Positions 18,665 through 27,972 of a stretch of DNA of 64,000 nt are shown piece after piece; the first letter of the stretch is position 1, and the number at the start of each line of letters is the position of its first letter. The position numbers and the translations under genes were made by a program. The notes under the pieces are model-generated. The model saw nothing but the letters and a program-made list of their open reading frames with translations, searched no databases and was not told the origin of the DNA. The stretch comes from Roseburia sp. 499 (GTDB lineage: Bacteria > Bacillota > Clostridia > Lachnospirales > Lachnospiraceae): the NCBI RefSeq assembly GCF_001940225.2, contig NZ_CP135164.1, positions 2,666,001 through 2,730,000 of the forward strand, given 5' to 3'.

Positions 18665-19702
18665 TTACGCTTCCCTTTTCCGAAACCTATTCACCAACAT
18701 AGATGTACCTTTTCTAATTCTGTTATCAATAAAATATATCAGCATAGATACCGGAATAATTACAGCTACACAAATCCCAAACACACCATAACTTCCTGCG
18801 GTAGAAATCGACTGAAAATCTACTCTTTCCGCAACCCTATAAATAATAAAATGGTGTGTCAGAAAAATTGCATAAGAATATTTGCTTAGGAAACTACATA
18901 TTGCCTTAACCCAGCCGAACTCTATAAACTTTGCTATATAGGTCAATACTAAAAATGCCATAATACCTACATAAGTGGTCTGAATATTGCTATTAAATGC
19001 TGGTGCAAATACCGTATTCAAAACCAACACTGCCAATGCCAATAATGCTGCTTTCCAATTTGTTTTCTTAAAATACTTTATATAAAGCATTCCAAAAAAG
19101 AATTCCGGAATTCTCGTCGCAACAAGAACCGACTTATCTAATGGCGTAGAATAACAAAAAATTGCCAATAAATACACTAACGCAATTACTGCTGTAAAAT
19201 ACCCCGGATGCTTATTCACTCCCCAGCGCAACAGCGGGAATATAATGTAAATTAAAATAATACATCCCAAGAACCATTCCCCAATCAAATAAAAAGTCGG
19301 CATAATTCCGGAATAATAACTGTCAAATCCTAAGACTGTCAGAACAAAATTTTCTTTAGGAATTCCGGAAAAATCTACATGATAGACCATTTTTTGAATC
19401 AAAAAAGCTATTATGTAAGTAAGCCAGAACATAGGATAAATAGAAATTAAACGTTTTTTATAAAATTTGAAAAGTTCACACTTCTGCTCATACACATACA
19501 TAAGAGCTGCACCTGAAATAATAAAGAACAATGACACTCCAAAATCTCCAATATATATATTGCAGACTCTAAGCGTAATCACCACTTTATCCAACAACTT
19601 CGGCTCCATAAACCAAAACAATGCATTATAGTGAGTCAGCAGAATTGCGACGACTGCAAATGCCCTTATAAAATCCAGGTAAAAGATTCTTTCTTTTTTC
19701 AT
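18665..19702 (-). CDS. Acyltransferase-3 family membrane protein (OafA/WecH-like)
   Basis: 345 residues with about 10 TM helices. It starts with FYLDFIRAFAVVAILLTHYN, the family's first helix with the R and H (LTHYN) that are essential in acyltransferase-3 enzymes, and has FGVSLFFIISGAALMYVYE after it. Such proteins move acyl groups, usually acetyl, onto exported sugars. It sits between RgpF-type genes with 10-17 bp gaps, so its target is probably the polymer made by this operon. Confidence 0.85.
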   Translation of the reverse strand: MKKERIFYLDFIRAFAVVAILLTHYNALFWFMEPKLLDKVVITLRVCNIYIGDFGVSLFFIISGAALMYVYEQKCELFKFYKKRLISIYPMFWLTYIIAFLIQKMVYHVDFSGIPKENFVLTVLGFDSYYSGIMPTFYLIGEWFLGCIILIYIIFPLLRWGVNKHPGYFTAVIALVYLLAIFCYSTPLDKSVLVATRIPEFFFGMLYIKYFKKTNWKAALLALAVLVLNTVFAPAFNSNIQTTYVGIMAFLVLTYIAKFIEFGWVKAICSFLSKYSYAIFLTHHFIIYRVAERVDFQSISTAGSYGVFGICVAVIIPVSMLIYFIDNRIRKGTSMLVNRFRKREA

Positions 19703-19712
19703 AACTATTTTC

Positions 19713-20465
19713 TTATTTTTCCTTCCGCTTTTTATGATTTCCGTTCTGTTCCTTTAAGTCAAGGTACGCAACCCGCATTTTGTTCAATTCCTCTAAGTTC
19801 TCTTTGTACAAATTAATGTATTTCTGGTTTTCTTCCTGTAACTGTTCCAGTCTTTCCGAATTTTCGTCATAAAATGCTTTATAATGCTGTAACTCTTCGT
19901 CAAGTTCTGTAGCATGTTTCTGCAATTCTTTCAAATAATTCTCCGTTGAGGCTATATATTCCTGCAATCCTGTCACATTTTCTTGCAGACTTTTTTCTTT
20001 TTCCTCAGAAGCTTTCATCTGACTCTGCATGGAAGAAAGTAACTGTTGTATACTATTCTGCGCTTCACCGTTCTTTGTACTATATTCGCAGTATGCCTCA
20101 ACTCCTATTTCTTGAGCCACTTTTCCCACGCTGATATACTCACGGTAGCACATAATCGCTTCCATCTGTTGTTCGATTCCTTTCAAACGTTCCAACATCC
20201 ACTGCTCTAGCTTATCATTTTTCTGAATCACTAACAAATATTCTCTATCCCAACTATTCTCCAGATTAGCACTGATATCTTCCATAACTTCTTCCGGGAT
20301 TTCCCACACAACATCTTCCGCGTTTTCCTTCACAAGAGAAGCATATTCCTTCGAAGCTATGATGTGTCCTCCTGTACTCCGGTACACTTCTACCATATGC
20401 AAAAATTCTTCTTTATATTTTGCCTCTTTATTTGTATCAATTTCAATAAAAAATGAAATATACAT
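19713..20465 (-). CDS. Coiled-coil protein of unknown function
   Basis: 250 residues, not recognised. Residues 1 to about 110 look globular, with MYISFFIEID as a beta start and DISANLENSWDREYLLVIQ, which faintly recalls DISANFYDYDYVVMIN of the split RgpF-type protein. Residues about 140-240 are a long coiled coil (repeated EEN, LKEL, YKENLEEL) ending in a lysine-rich tail. There is no signal peptide or TM helix, so it is cytoplasmic or membrane-associated. It lies 17 bp from the RgpF-type gene upstream and 10 bp from the acyltransferase gene. It may be a scaffold or chain-length partner, but that is only a guess. Confidence 0.6.
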   Translation of the reverse strand: MYISFFIEIDTNKEAKYKEEFLHMVEVYRSTGGHIIASKEYASLVKENAEDVVWEIPEEVMEDISANLENSWDREYLLVIQKNDKLEQWMLERLKGIEQQMEAIMCYREYISVGKVAQEIGVEAYCEYSTKNGEAQNSIQQLLSSMQSQMKASEEKEKSLQENVTGLQEYIASTENYLKELQKHATELDEELQHYKAFYDENSERLEQLQEENQKYINLYKENLEELNKMRVAYLDLKEQNGNHKKRKEK

Positions 20466-20482
20466 ATTTCTACCTCAACTCT

Positions 20483-22762
20483 TTAACGAAAAATCTTATT
20501 TACAACTCTTTTGAAAATATTTCTTTTTCTCATTTTCTTATAGATATGTTCTGCTTTTTCCATTGTAATATGGTCAACAATATCTGCTTCTACTATAATT
20601 TTCTTCACCGGAAGAATTTCCTTCCACTTAAAGTACAACTGTGGATCTGGTCCTAAAAATACCAATTCATTATCTAGGAAAATTCCATTGTGAACAGCAT
20701 CTTTCAAGGATAACTCCAATTCACTTTCATTTTGAAGTATCACTTTCATGCTCAAATCACGAATGATGACTCCCGCTTTTTCTCCCGGATCCCACCGTAC
20801 TTCATTGATGTCTCCATATTTCTCTAATCCTTCATATGCATAAAGGTTCTCATCTGACTCATTTGCTACAACAACACTATTCTCTTCCGAATACTCCATA
20901 TCCTTTTTCAGATATAATTTGGCATTGATAATGCTTCCTTCTGTATATCCTAACGCAGAACGACACATTCTCCATTCAATGAAGGACTTTTTGGTATTTC
21001 GAACAACTTCTTCATATTTTCCAGCTCCAGGTCCTGCATTAAATACTTCATTATTGAGACCTCGCAGCATATAATTCAGGTTGGTAATCTCCATTGCTGC
21101 TCCGTGTGATGAGAATACCCATCCCGGATAATAGCCTTCCTGCTGAACAACATAGCTGTAAATCCGCTCTACTGCATGCAAAAGTGTTCCATCAATATTG
21201 TTTGGTTCCGGCGGGAAATCCTTATATTCCCAATCCTGATCAAATAACAACTTCATTGCATTTGGACGGAACCAGAACATAGTTCCAAGTGGAGCAATCG
21301 GTTCCTTTTCCCTAGAAATTGGCACTGTAATATCCAACTTCTCTGCCAATTCCTTTGTCACCTCGTAATTCATTCCCCACTCTAATCCAAGTGTAATATA
21401 GTAATCTCCATGACATGGTGGTGGAGGAGTTAAAAGCCCGATTCGTGGATTTCTTTCAAATGTATCTATTACATTTTCTACAAATTCCTTGGTAGGCAAT
21501 AAGTTTTCAAAACATTTATACGAAAAACTTGCTCCAACTGTTTCCGGTTTGAGCTGAGTTACTTTCTTATCATGCACAAAGCACACATAATCATAATCCA
21601 TAATGAATTCTTTGGTTCCAACTAATAATGCACTCACATCACGTCCACGGTTTTCAATTAAAATTACAGTTACTTTGTTCGGAAGAACTGAGAATTTTTC
21701 TTCAACCAGTTTCTTCTTTTTCTCACTTCCCACTGTTACATAAATATCTGCTTCCTTTGGCATTGATTTCATATAATGCAAACAGTAATCCGCTAAATCT
21801 TCAAAATAAAAATGTAGAACTAATGCTATTTTTCTTTTCGAAAGGATACCCGAAATATCCTTTCCGTTCGCCTCATCCATCACATAATTCAACTGCATAT
21901 TTTTCTTGATGTCAGCCTGATTTTCCAATCTTAGGATGTTGTCCCAAATCATATTGGCATCATAATCCGTACATTCGTCGATATACTTATATGTCTCAAA
22001 TGCATTTTCACCCATGGTATCATTGATAATATTGGTATAATCCTGGAAAAAGGAACGTCTCTTAAATATCGGGCAACGTTTTTCCTCCAGCATTTGTTTT
22101 GTTGCACACAAAATAGGATGGTTATTATACCCTTCTCCCATATCTGCATAAACATCCCAGGCAAATCCTGCTTCCGAGAACTTCTTGGTGAAAATTGCCT
22201 CATGACATCCCACTGCTTCCCGGTAGTCCTTAATTTCCTGCATATTATTCCAATATTCTTGAAATTCAATACTCTTTAGCATTCTACTGCGCACAGCAAT
22301 AAAATGCGACTGAATATGTTCCGGGATATATCCATATTCAATGGTTCCAAAAGGATCTCCGTCCTTATATTCATGGTATTTTGTAATTCCCCAGAAGTCT
22401 AAGTCCTTTTTATCCATCGTTTCGAACATTTCCTGTAACGGATAAACAGGACCCATGATGGTAAAATTCATCATAATTACTTCATCGTAAGTACAAAGTT
22501 TCTCCCAGCCGTAATAATCTAATACCGTTTTATACGCCCAAACATCCAGACCTTTGTTCTCCCTTACAATAATGACCGGAGTTATTTTCTCTAATTTCTT
22601 TCTTCCTTCAACATTGAGCTTTCCATTACATACTACTGCTATTTCTGTAGAATTTTTCTTTAATTCTTCCAACATATACGGAATATAATCATCTATAATA
22701 CCGTCCTTATCAAAAACAAAATATATAATTAAACGCTTTACATTATTACTCTGTAATACCAT
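20483..22762 (-). CDS. RgpF-type rhamnan synthesis protein, two domains plus beta domain
   Basis: 759 residues. The N-domain (about 9-290) has RLIIYFVFDKDGIIDDYI, VRENKGLDVWAYKTVL and NFTIMGPVYPLQEMFE. The second domain (about 303-590) has KIALVLHFYFEDLADYCLHY, ENRGRDVSALLVG, YDYVCFVHDKK, GLLTPPPPCHGDYY and PLGTMFWFRPNAMKLLF, the classical RgpF block. A beta-rich C-terminal part (about 600-735) follows. In streptococci RgpF is needed for rhamnose-polymer synthesis. Its place next to Wzt/Wzm and rfbC fits an ABC-exported rhamnan. The ribosome binding site AAGGAG lies 7 bases before the ATG. The 299- and 465-residue genes downstream are its split paralogue. Confidence 0.85.
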   Translation of the reverse strand: MVLQSNNVKRLIIYFVFDKDGIIDDYIPYMLEELKKNSTEIAVVCNGKLNVEGRKKLEKITPVIIVRENKGLDVWAYKTVLDYYGWEKLCTYDEVIMMNFTIMGPVYPLQEMFETMDKKDLDFWGITKYHEYKDGDPFGTIEYGYIPEHIQSHFIAVRSRMLKSIEFQEYWNNMQEIKDYREAVGCHEAIFTKKFSEAGFAWDVYADMGEGYNNHPILCATKQMLEEKRCPIFKRRSFFQDYTNIINDTMGENAFETYKYIDECTDYDANMIWDNILRLENQADIKKNMQLNYVMDEANGKDISGILSKRKIALVLHFYFEDLADYCLHYMKSMPKEADIYVTVGSEKKKKLVEEKFSVLPNKVTVILIENRGRDVSALLVGTKEFIMDYDYVCFVHDKKVTQLKPETVGASFSYKCFENLLPTKEFVENVIDTFERNPRIGLLTPPPPCHGDYYITLGLEWGMNYEVTKELAEKLDITVPISREKEPIAPLGTMFWFRPNAMKLLFDQDWEYKDFPPEPNNIDGTLLHAVERIYSYVVQQEGYYPGWVFSSHGAAMEITNLNYMLRGLNNEVFNAGPGAGKYEEVVRNTKKSFIEWRMCRSALGYTEGSIINAKLYLKKDMEYSEENSVVVANESDENLYAYEGLEKYGDINEVRWDPGEKAGVIIRDLSMKVILQNESELELSLKDAVHNGIFLDNELVFLGPDPQLYFKWKEILPVKKIIVEADIVDHITMEKAEHIYKKMRKRNIFKRVVNKIFR

Positions 22763-22773
22763 GTATTCTCTCC

Positions 22774-23505
22774 TTATAACCTTGTATATAAATCGCAGAC
22801 TTCATCCACGTTACCTTCTATAAGCATGTTTCCTTTGTACAATAACACTGCTTTGTCACATACTCTTCGCACCTGTTCCGTACTATGGGAAACCAGTAAA
22901 AGTGTTGTTCCTTTTCCCAACATTTCCTGAATTCTTTCTTCACACTTGTTTTGGAATTTAAAATCTCCCACGGATAATATCTCATCCACAATCAGAATAT
23001 CCGGTTGATAAATTGTTGCAATGGAAAATCCTAATCTGGTTACCATACCGGAAGAAAAATTCTTAACCGGAACATCTATAAAGTCTTCCAACTCTGCAAA
23101 CTCAATAATATTGTGTACATTTTCCTCAAGCATCTCTCTCGGATATCCCAGAATTGCACCATTCAAAAAAATATTTTCCCTAGCTGTCAGGTCAAAGTCA
23201 AATCCGGCCCCTAATTCAATCATAGGTGCTATGGTTCCTGCAATCCTTACATTTCCCATCGTAGGTTTCAAAACTCCGGCAATTACCTTAAGCATGGTAC
23301 TTTTCCCGGATCCATTTCTTCCTACCAATCCAACAGCTTCTCCCTTTTTCACCTGAAAGCTTACGTTCTTTAATGCCCAAAAGTTATCATATTCTAATTC
23401 TCTTTTTATTTTTTTTATTGCAAATTCCTTAAGACTGTCCACTTTCTCCTTGTACAGTCGAAATTGCATAGAGACATCATTTACCTCAATTACATTTTCC
23501 GCCAT
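22774..23505 (-). CDS. Polysaccharide ABC exporter, ATP-binding subunit (Wzt/RgpD/TagH type)
   Basis: 243 residues. Walker A GLVGRNGSGKSTMLKVIAG, signature NFSSGMVTRLGFSIAT, Walker B ILIVDEILSVGD and switch His in LLLVSHS. The LGAGFDFDLTARENIF stretch is typical of Wzt/TagH-type subunits. It lacks the C-terminal carbohydrate-binding domain of long Wzt proteins, so recognition of a capped chain end is not expected. It powers export of an undecaprenyl-linked chain. The permease gene lies 13 bp upstream. Confidence 0.9.
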   Translation of the reverse strand: MAENVIEVNDVSMQFRLYKEKVDSLKEFAIKKIKRELEYDNFWALKNVSFQVKKGEAVGLVGRNGSGKSTMLKVIAGVLKPTMGNVRIAGTIAPMIELGAGFDFDLTARENIFLNGAILGYPREMLEENVHNIIEFAELEDFIDVPVKNFSSGMVTRLGFSIATIYQPDILIVDEILSVGDFKFQNKCEERIQEMLGKGTTLLLVSHSTEQVRRVCDKAVLLYKGNMLIEGNVDEVCDLYTRL

Positions 23506-23518
23506 CTAACTTTCCTTC

Positions 23519-24292
23519 CTATAACTTAAGTATAAAGGTATCTTGCTTCTTCTTGAATAACCCAAATCCGAGAACTACAACAATGCCACATATAATCCAA
23601 CATTTGAAATGCATGATAAATGGTGGGACCTTATTATACAACACGGTCATTCTCATCATATCCACAAAAATAGTAAGTGGATTCTTCTGTATAATTGCTG
23701 CGAGATTTGGCGGCAACATACTCATCGGATAAAAAATAGGTGTTAAATACATCCATGCCGTAATGATAACACCATACAAATGCTTAATATCACGAAATGA
23801 TACTGTTAACACTGATAATATCATACCGGCTCCAAGGGAAAAAAGCAGTGTGTAAAAAATTGGAAATACTGACAAGAAAATTGTCCAATTAATCGTTGTT
23901 CTTGTAATCAAAATTACTATCAGCAATGCCACAAAAGATGTTATCACATTAATTAACGCAGAACATACACGCGATACCGGAAATAAATACTTTGGCAAAT
24001 ATACTTTTTTTATCAATGCTGCATTATCCACAATGGAATTCATCGCCATATTACTTGCTTCATTATAAAAATTAAAAACAAGCTGACCACACATTAAATA
24101 CACTGGGAAGTTATCTATGCTCTGTTGGAATACCGTAGAAAAGACTACGGTAAGTACCAACATCATTCCCAGTGGATTTAAAACTGTCCATAAAAATCCC
24201 AAAGCAGAACGCCTGTATTTTGTTTTTAAATCTCTACTTACCAATTCCTGAAGTAATGGAAGATATTTTTTAAAATTTTGAATATACTGCAT
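23519..24292 (-). CDS. Polysaccharide ABC exporter, permease subunit (Wzm/RgpC/TagG type)
   Basis: 257 residues, six TM helices. It starts with an amphipathic helix and SRDLKTKYRRSALGFLWTVL, the standard ABC-2 polysaccharide permease N-terminus. LTPIFYPMSMLP occurs near residue 185. It forms the membrane channel for the ATPase encoded 13 bp downstream. In streptococci this pair (RgpC/RgpD) exports the rhamnan; the neighbouring RgpF and rfb genes point the same way. Confidence 0.9.
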   Translation of the reverse strand: MQYIQNFKKYLPLLQELVSRDLKTKYRRSALGFLWTVLNPLGMMLVLTVVFSTVFQQSIDNFPVYLMCGQLVFNFYNEASNMAMNSIVDNAALIKKVYLPKYLFPVSRVCSALINVITSFVALLIVILITRTTINWTIFLSVFPIFYTLLFSLGAGMILSVLTVSFRDIKHLYGVIITAWMYLTPIFYPMSMLPPNLAAIIQKNPLTIFVDMMRMTVLYNKVPPFIMHFKCWIICGIVVVLGFGLFKKKQDTFILKL

Positions 24293-24300
24293 GCCTACTC

Positions 24301-24867
24301 CTATTTTTTCAGGGAACTAATTCCTGGCCAAACCTTGTCCTTATCAGATAAAATTAAATCTGCTTCTGTAAATCCTTCCGGCATTGGCCATTCTACACCG
24401 ATTTCCGGGTCTTTCCATAATAATCCGCCTTCATCGTTTGGATGATAGAAGTCTGTTACTTTATAACAGAACTCTGCGTAATCGGATAATACAACAAATC
24501 CATGTGCAAATCCCTTTGGAATAAAGAACTGCTTTTTATTCTCAGCAGATAAAGTCACACCAAACCATTTTCCGTAAGTTTCAGAACCTTCTCTTAAGTC
24601 AACTGCAACGTCGAAAACTTCTCCATTTACTACACGAACAAGCTTGTCCTGTGGAAAATTAATCTGGAAATGAAGTCCACGTAAAACACCCTTTTTAGAT
24701 GCAGACTGGTTGTCCTGGACGAATTCACAGTCAATTCCTGCTTCTTTAAAGTCATTATAGTTATATGTCTCCATAAAATATCCACGCTCATCACCAAATA
24801 CAGATGGCTCGATGACCTTTAATCCTTCGATTCCGTTACAATTATCTGTTACTTTAATCTTTCCCAT
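24301..24867 (-). CDS. rfbC: dTDP-4-dehydrorhamnose 3,5-epimerase
   Basis: 188 residues, cupin fold. FGDERGYFMETYNYNDF, VQDNQSASKKGVLRGLHFQ (active-site His in RGLHFQ), VFDVAVDLREGS and FIPKGFAHGFVVLSD are RmlC signatures. It converts dTDP-4-keto-6-deoxy-glucose to dTDP-4-keto-L-rhamnose, the third step of dTDP-L-rhamnose synthesis. It is 8 bp upstream of the exporter permease gene and 19 bp downstream of an SDR gene; rfbA is next but one. Confidence 0.95.
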   Translation of the reverse strand: MGKIKVTDNCNGIEGLKVIEPSVFGDERGYFMETYNYNDFKEAGIDCEFVQDNQSASKKGVLRGLHFQINFPQDKLVRVVNGEVFDVAVDLREGSETYGKWFGVTLSAENKKQFFIPKGFAHGFVVLSDYAEFCYKVTDFYHPNDEGGLLWKDPEIGVEWPMPEGFTEADLILSDKDKVWPGISSLKK

Positions 24868-24886
24868 TTTTCTTTCTCCATTCTAT

Positions 24887-25723
24887 TTATTTATAATTCT
24901 TCATAATTTCGTTAATTTCTGCTGCATCTCCCCATACTCCCGGTGAGTCGTATGGTCTATCCGGAAATGCACCATATTCCGGTCGAATCTTATAATGATT
25001 TTCCTTAATAAATTCTTCTACCTTTTCTGCAAGAGAAACCGGATTTCCGGTACAGCAATTAATAATTCCCTTCACTTCTGTCTGGCAGGCTGTCTTTGCA
25101 ATCTGTTCTGCCAATACATCCACTGAAATAAAATCAAACTTATTCTTACCACTGGTAAACGGAAATGTTTCTTTCCCTTCGCTTTCCATCTTTACAATTT
25201 TAGAGAAAATAGAATTGTTTTTCAAGTCATCACCTAAAATGTAGTAAGCTCGTACCCACTGCACACAAACATTTTCAATTTCAGGCATAGAAAATATAGC
25301 TTGTCGCAATGCATTCTTAGAAATACCATATAATGACTTTGGATTACATGGAGTATCAGCAGTAATTGCTCCTTCCCAATATCCAACTTCATGCATGCTT
25401 CCCATAACTACAATTTGTTTCAATCCGCCTTCTATCATATTTTTGACGAATTCAAAATGCTGTGGCAAATCTTCAATATGAGAGTCTGCATTATGCACAA
25501 ATCCATTCCGCCATGCCATATGAATACAAACATCCGGCTCACCCAGTTTCTGAAACAACTTTTCATCCTTCTCAAAAATTGGAACTGTTACTCTTGTAGC
25601 TCTTTCGTCTACGCCATCAAAGTTAAAATCTGAAGCATACACTTCACATCCCAAATCAAGTAGTTTTTCAACTACATGTCTTCCTATATACCCATTCGCC
25701 CCAGTCACTAACACTCTTTTCAT
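24887..25723 (-). CDS. NAD-dependent epimerase/dehydratase-like SDR, possible dTDP-4-keto-sugar reductase
   Basis: Start chosen at the ATG at 25721-25723, not the ATG 11 codons earlier, because GGAGG lies 7 bases before it; this gives 278 residues. Extended SDR: VTGANGYIGRHV (NAD binding) and YGISK (Tyr-x3-Lys). WRNGF and VRAYYILGDD are not typical of RmlD or RmlB. It lies between rfbA and rfbC, so its substrate is probably a dTDP-4-keto-6-deoxyhexose. A true rfbD occurs at 42.8-43.7 kb. This gene may therefore make a different sugar such as 6-deoxy-L-talose, or be a second rhamnose reductase. Only the SDR fold is certain. Confidence 0.7.
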   Translation of the reverse strand: MKRVLVTGANGYIGRHVVEKLLDLGCEVYASDFNFDGVDERATRVTVPIFEKDEKLFQKLGEPDVCIHMAWRNGFVHNADSHIEDLPQHFEFVKNMIEGGLKQIVVMGSMHEVGYWEGAITADTPCNPKSLYGISKNALRQAIFSMPEIENVCVQWVRAYYILGDDLKNNSIFSKIVKMESEGKETFPFTSGKNKFDFISVDVLAEQIAKTACQTEVKGIINCCTGNPVSLAEKVEEFIKENHYKIRPEYGAFPDRPYDSPGVWGDAAEINEIMKNYK

Positions 25724-25739
25724 TCTTGTTCCTCCATAT

Positions 25740-26618
25740 TTATAATCCGTTGGCAATATCCATCAGATACTGACCATATGCGGTCTTCATCAATGGCTCG
25801 GCCAGTTTCTTCAACTGTTCTGCATCAATAAATCCTCTCTTGTATGCAATTTCTTCAATACAAGAAATATACAATCCCTGACGTTTCTGAAATGCAGATA
25901 CGAAATCTGCCGCTGCCAAAAGCATATCGTGATTTCCGGTATCCAGCCATGCAAATCCACGTCCTAGTGTCTCTACTTTCAGATTACCCCTCTTCAAGTA
26001 TTCGTTATTTACACTGGTAATTTCAATTTCACCACGCGCAGATGGCTTTACATTCTTCGCAATTTCTACCACATCATTATCGTAGAAGTATAATCCAGGC
26101 ACAGCATAGTTTGACTTTGGTTCCGCCGGTTTTTCTTCAATAGAAATAGCAGTTCCTTCTTCATCAAACTCTACTACTCCATATTCTCTTGGATCCTTTA
26201 CATAATAACCGAAAATAGTTGCTCCCGGCTGACTTTCTGTTCTATCCGCAGCTCTTTTCAACACTTTTGAAAAGCTCTGACCATAAAAGATATTATCGCC
26301 TAATACCAACGCTACTGCATCTTTTCCAATGAATTTTTCTCCAATGATAAAAGCATCTGCCAGTCCTCTCGGTTCCTCCTGTACTGCATATTCCAAATGC
26401 ATTCCCAACTGGCTTCCATCACCTAACAATTCCTGAAACACCGGCAAATCTCTTGGAGTGGAAATAATCAGTATTTCACGAATTCCTGCCAGCATTAATG
26501 TGGATAACGGATAATAAATCATCGGTTTATCATATACCGGCATAATCTGTTTGGAAATTGCCTTTGTTAATGGATACAGTCTTGTTCCGGAACCCCCGGC
26601 TAATATAATACCTTTCAT
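25740..26618 (-). CDS. rfbA: Glucose-1-phosphate thymidylyltransferase
   Basis: 292 residues. [20 protein letters not shown] is the nucleotidyltransferase signature, with [31 protein letters not shown] and [14 protein letters not shown] typical of RmlA. It makes dTDP-glucose from dTTP and glucose-1-phosphate, the entry step to dTDP-rhamnose and the dTDP-amino sugars encoded further right. It is the first gene behind a strong promoter at 26.66 kb, so it heads the leftward operon that includes rfbC, wzm, wzt and RgpF-type genes. Confidence 0.95.
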   Translation of the reverse strand: MKGIILAGGSGTRLYPLTKAISKQIMPVYDKPMIYYPLSTLMLAGIREILIISTPRDLPVFQELLGDGSQLGMHLEYAVQEEPRGLADAFIIGEKFIGKDAVALVLGDNIFYGQSFSKVLKRAADRTESQPGATIFGYYVKDPREYGVVEFDEEGTAISIEEKPAEPKSNYAVPGLYFYDNDVVEIAKNVKPSARGEIEITSVNNEYLKRGNLKVETLGRGFAWLDTGNHDMLLAAADFVSAFQKRQGLYISCIEEIAYKRGFIDAEQLKKLAEPLMKTAYGQYLMDIANGL

Positions 26619-26660
26619 CGTAAATCCTCCTAATTATACACGCTTATACATAATCGTCTT

Positions 26661-26689
26661 ATTTTACCACTTTTCTTCTAAATATTCAA
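26661..26689 (-). promoter_or_regulatory. Sigma-A promoter of the rfbA operon
   Basis: Minus strand: TTGAAT (26684-26689), 17-base spacer, TAAAAT (26661-26666), about 43 bases before the rfbA ATG. It lies just after the rfbB terminator, so rfbA and its followers form a separate unit. Confidence 0.75.
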
Positions 26690-26718
26690 GTTTTGCTCCG
26701 CTTAGCTGCCTTTCTTAA

Positions 26719-26758
26719 GAAAAAACTAAGAAAAGGAAGACATTTGCCTTCCTTTTCT
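26719..26758 (-). terminator. Rho-independent terminator after rfbB
   Basis: Perfect 11-bp stem (26729-26739 with 26748-26758), 8-base loop, then on the minus strand TTAG and TTTTTT. It starts 31 bases after the rfbB stop. Confidence 0.85.
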
Positions 26759-26788
26759 CATATGCACATTTCTATATTTCTTACGATA

Positions 26789-27874
26789 TTATTTATTCTT
26801 ATACATATCCTCGTAATACTTCTGATAATCTCCGCTGGTTACATTCTTCATCCAGTCTTCATGCTCAAAGAACCATGCGATTGTCTTCTTAATTCCTTCT
26901 GCAAACATGGTTTCCGGCTCCCAGCCAATTTCTTCCTTAATTTTATCCGGAGCAATTGCATAACGTCTGTCATGACCTTTTCTATCCTCTACATAAGTAA
27001 TCAGGTCTTTGCTTACATTTGCTCTTCTTGGATCATTTTCCGGAAGCATTTCCAATAAAGTATCGATGATAATATTGATAATTTCAATATTACGTTTCTC
27101 ATTATGTCCACCGATATTGTAAGTTTCGCCAAGACGTCCCTTTTCCTGTACCATATCGATTCCCTTCGCATGGTCATCTACATATAACCAGTCACGAATG
27201 TTCATACCATCACCGTATACCGGTAATTTCTTTCCCTGTAATGCATTGTTAATAATCAATGGAATCAATTTCTCTGGGAACTGATAAGGTCCATAGTTAT
27301 TAGAACAGTTTGTAATATTTGCAGGGAAATGGTAAGTATCAATATATGCTTTTACTAAAAAGTCTGAACTTGCCTTACTTGCAGAGTATGGGCTATGTGG
27401 GGAATATGGGGTTGTCTCATAGAAATAGCTTGTTCCATCATCCTCTAAAGAACCATACACTTCATCTGTAGATACATGAAGGAATTTCTTTCCTTCCTTG
27501 AAGCTTCCGTCCGGTAATTCCCATGCATCCTTTGCACAGTTCAGCATAACTGCTGTTCCAAGTACGTTTGTCTGAACAAATACTTCCGGATTCTTAATAC
27601 TTCTGTCTACATGACTTTCTGCCGCAAAGTGTACGACACGGTCAATATCATTTTCTGCAAAAATCTTTGCAATAGCGTCTTTATCACAGATATCTGCTTT
27701 TACGAATGTGTAATTTTCTCTGTTCTCAACATCTTTTAAGTTTTCCAGATTACCTGCATAAGTCAGTTTGTCCACATTGATAATTCTGATTTCGTTATCA
27801 TATTTGCGGAACATATAGTGAATATAGTTAGAACCGATGAATCCGGCTCCTCCAGTTACTAAATAGGTTCTCAT
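26789..27874 (-). CDS. rfbB: dTDP-glucose 4,6-dehydratase
   Basis: 361 residues. VTGGAGFIGSNYIHY (NAD binding), HFAAESHVDRSI, HVSTDEVYGSLE (with the Asp-Glu catalytic pair) and YSASKASSD (Tyr-x3-Lys) are RmlB hallmarks. It makes dTDP-4-keto-6-deoxy-D-glucose, the branch point to dTDP-L-rhamnose and, through FdtA/FdtB, to a 3-amino-6-deoxyhexose. It has its own promoter and terminator and stands alone between an insertion sequence and rfbA. Ribosome binding site AAGGAGG. Confidence 0.95.
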   Translation of the reverse strand: MRTYLVTGGAGFIGSNYIHYMFRKYDNEIRIINVDKLTYAGNLENLKDVENRENYTFVKADICDKDAIAKIFAENDIDRVVHFAAESHVDRSIKNPEVFVQTNVLGTAVMLNCAKDAWELPDGSFKEGKKFLHVSTDEVYGSLEDDGTSYFYETTPYSPHSPYSASKASSDFLVKAYIDTYHFPANITNCSNNYGPYQFPEKLIPLIINNALQGKKLPVYGDGMNIRDWLYVDDHAKGIDMVQEKGRLGETYNIGGHNEKRNIEIINIIIDTLLEMLPENDPRRANVSKDLITYVEDRKGHDRRYAIAPDKIKEEIGWEPETMFAEGIKKTIAWFFEHEDWMKNVTSGDYQKYYEDMYKNK

Positions 27875-27924
27875 TGTAAGAGTTCCTCCTTTACATACGT
27901 TATCATTTTACTTAAAATCGATTT

Positions 27925-27953
27925 ATTATAGCACTTTTTCCGTTATAATGCAA
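27925..27953 (-). promoter_or_regulatory. Sigma-A promoter of rfbB
   Basis: Minus strand: TTGCAT (27948-27953), 17-base spacer, consensus TATAAT (27925-27930). The -35 box lies 9 bases from the target duplication of the insertion sequence, so the promoter survived but any upstream element was displaced. Confidence 0.75.
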
Positions 27954-27972
27954 ATCATAGATTATTTCTTTA

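Noticed and set aside
18467..18889. 140-codon plus-strand frame opposite two polysaccharide genes
   Set aside because: Low-complexity antisense frame across a gene junction; no support.
24887..25723. Calling this gene rfbD
   Set aside because: Lacks the RmlD-typical STDYVF and LRTAWLYG motifs, and a convincing rfbD lies at 42786-43664.
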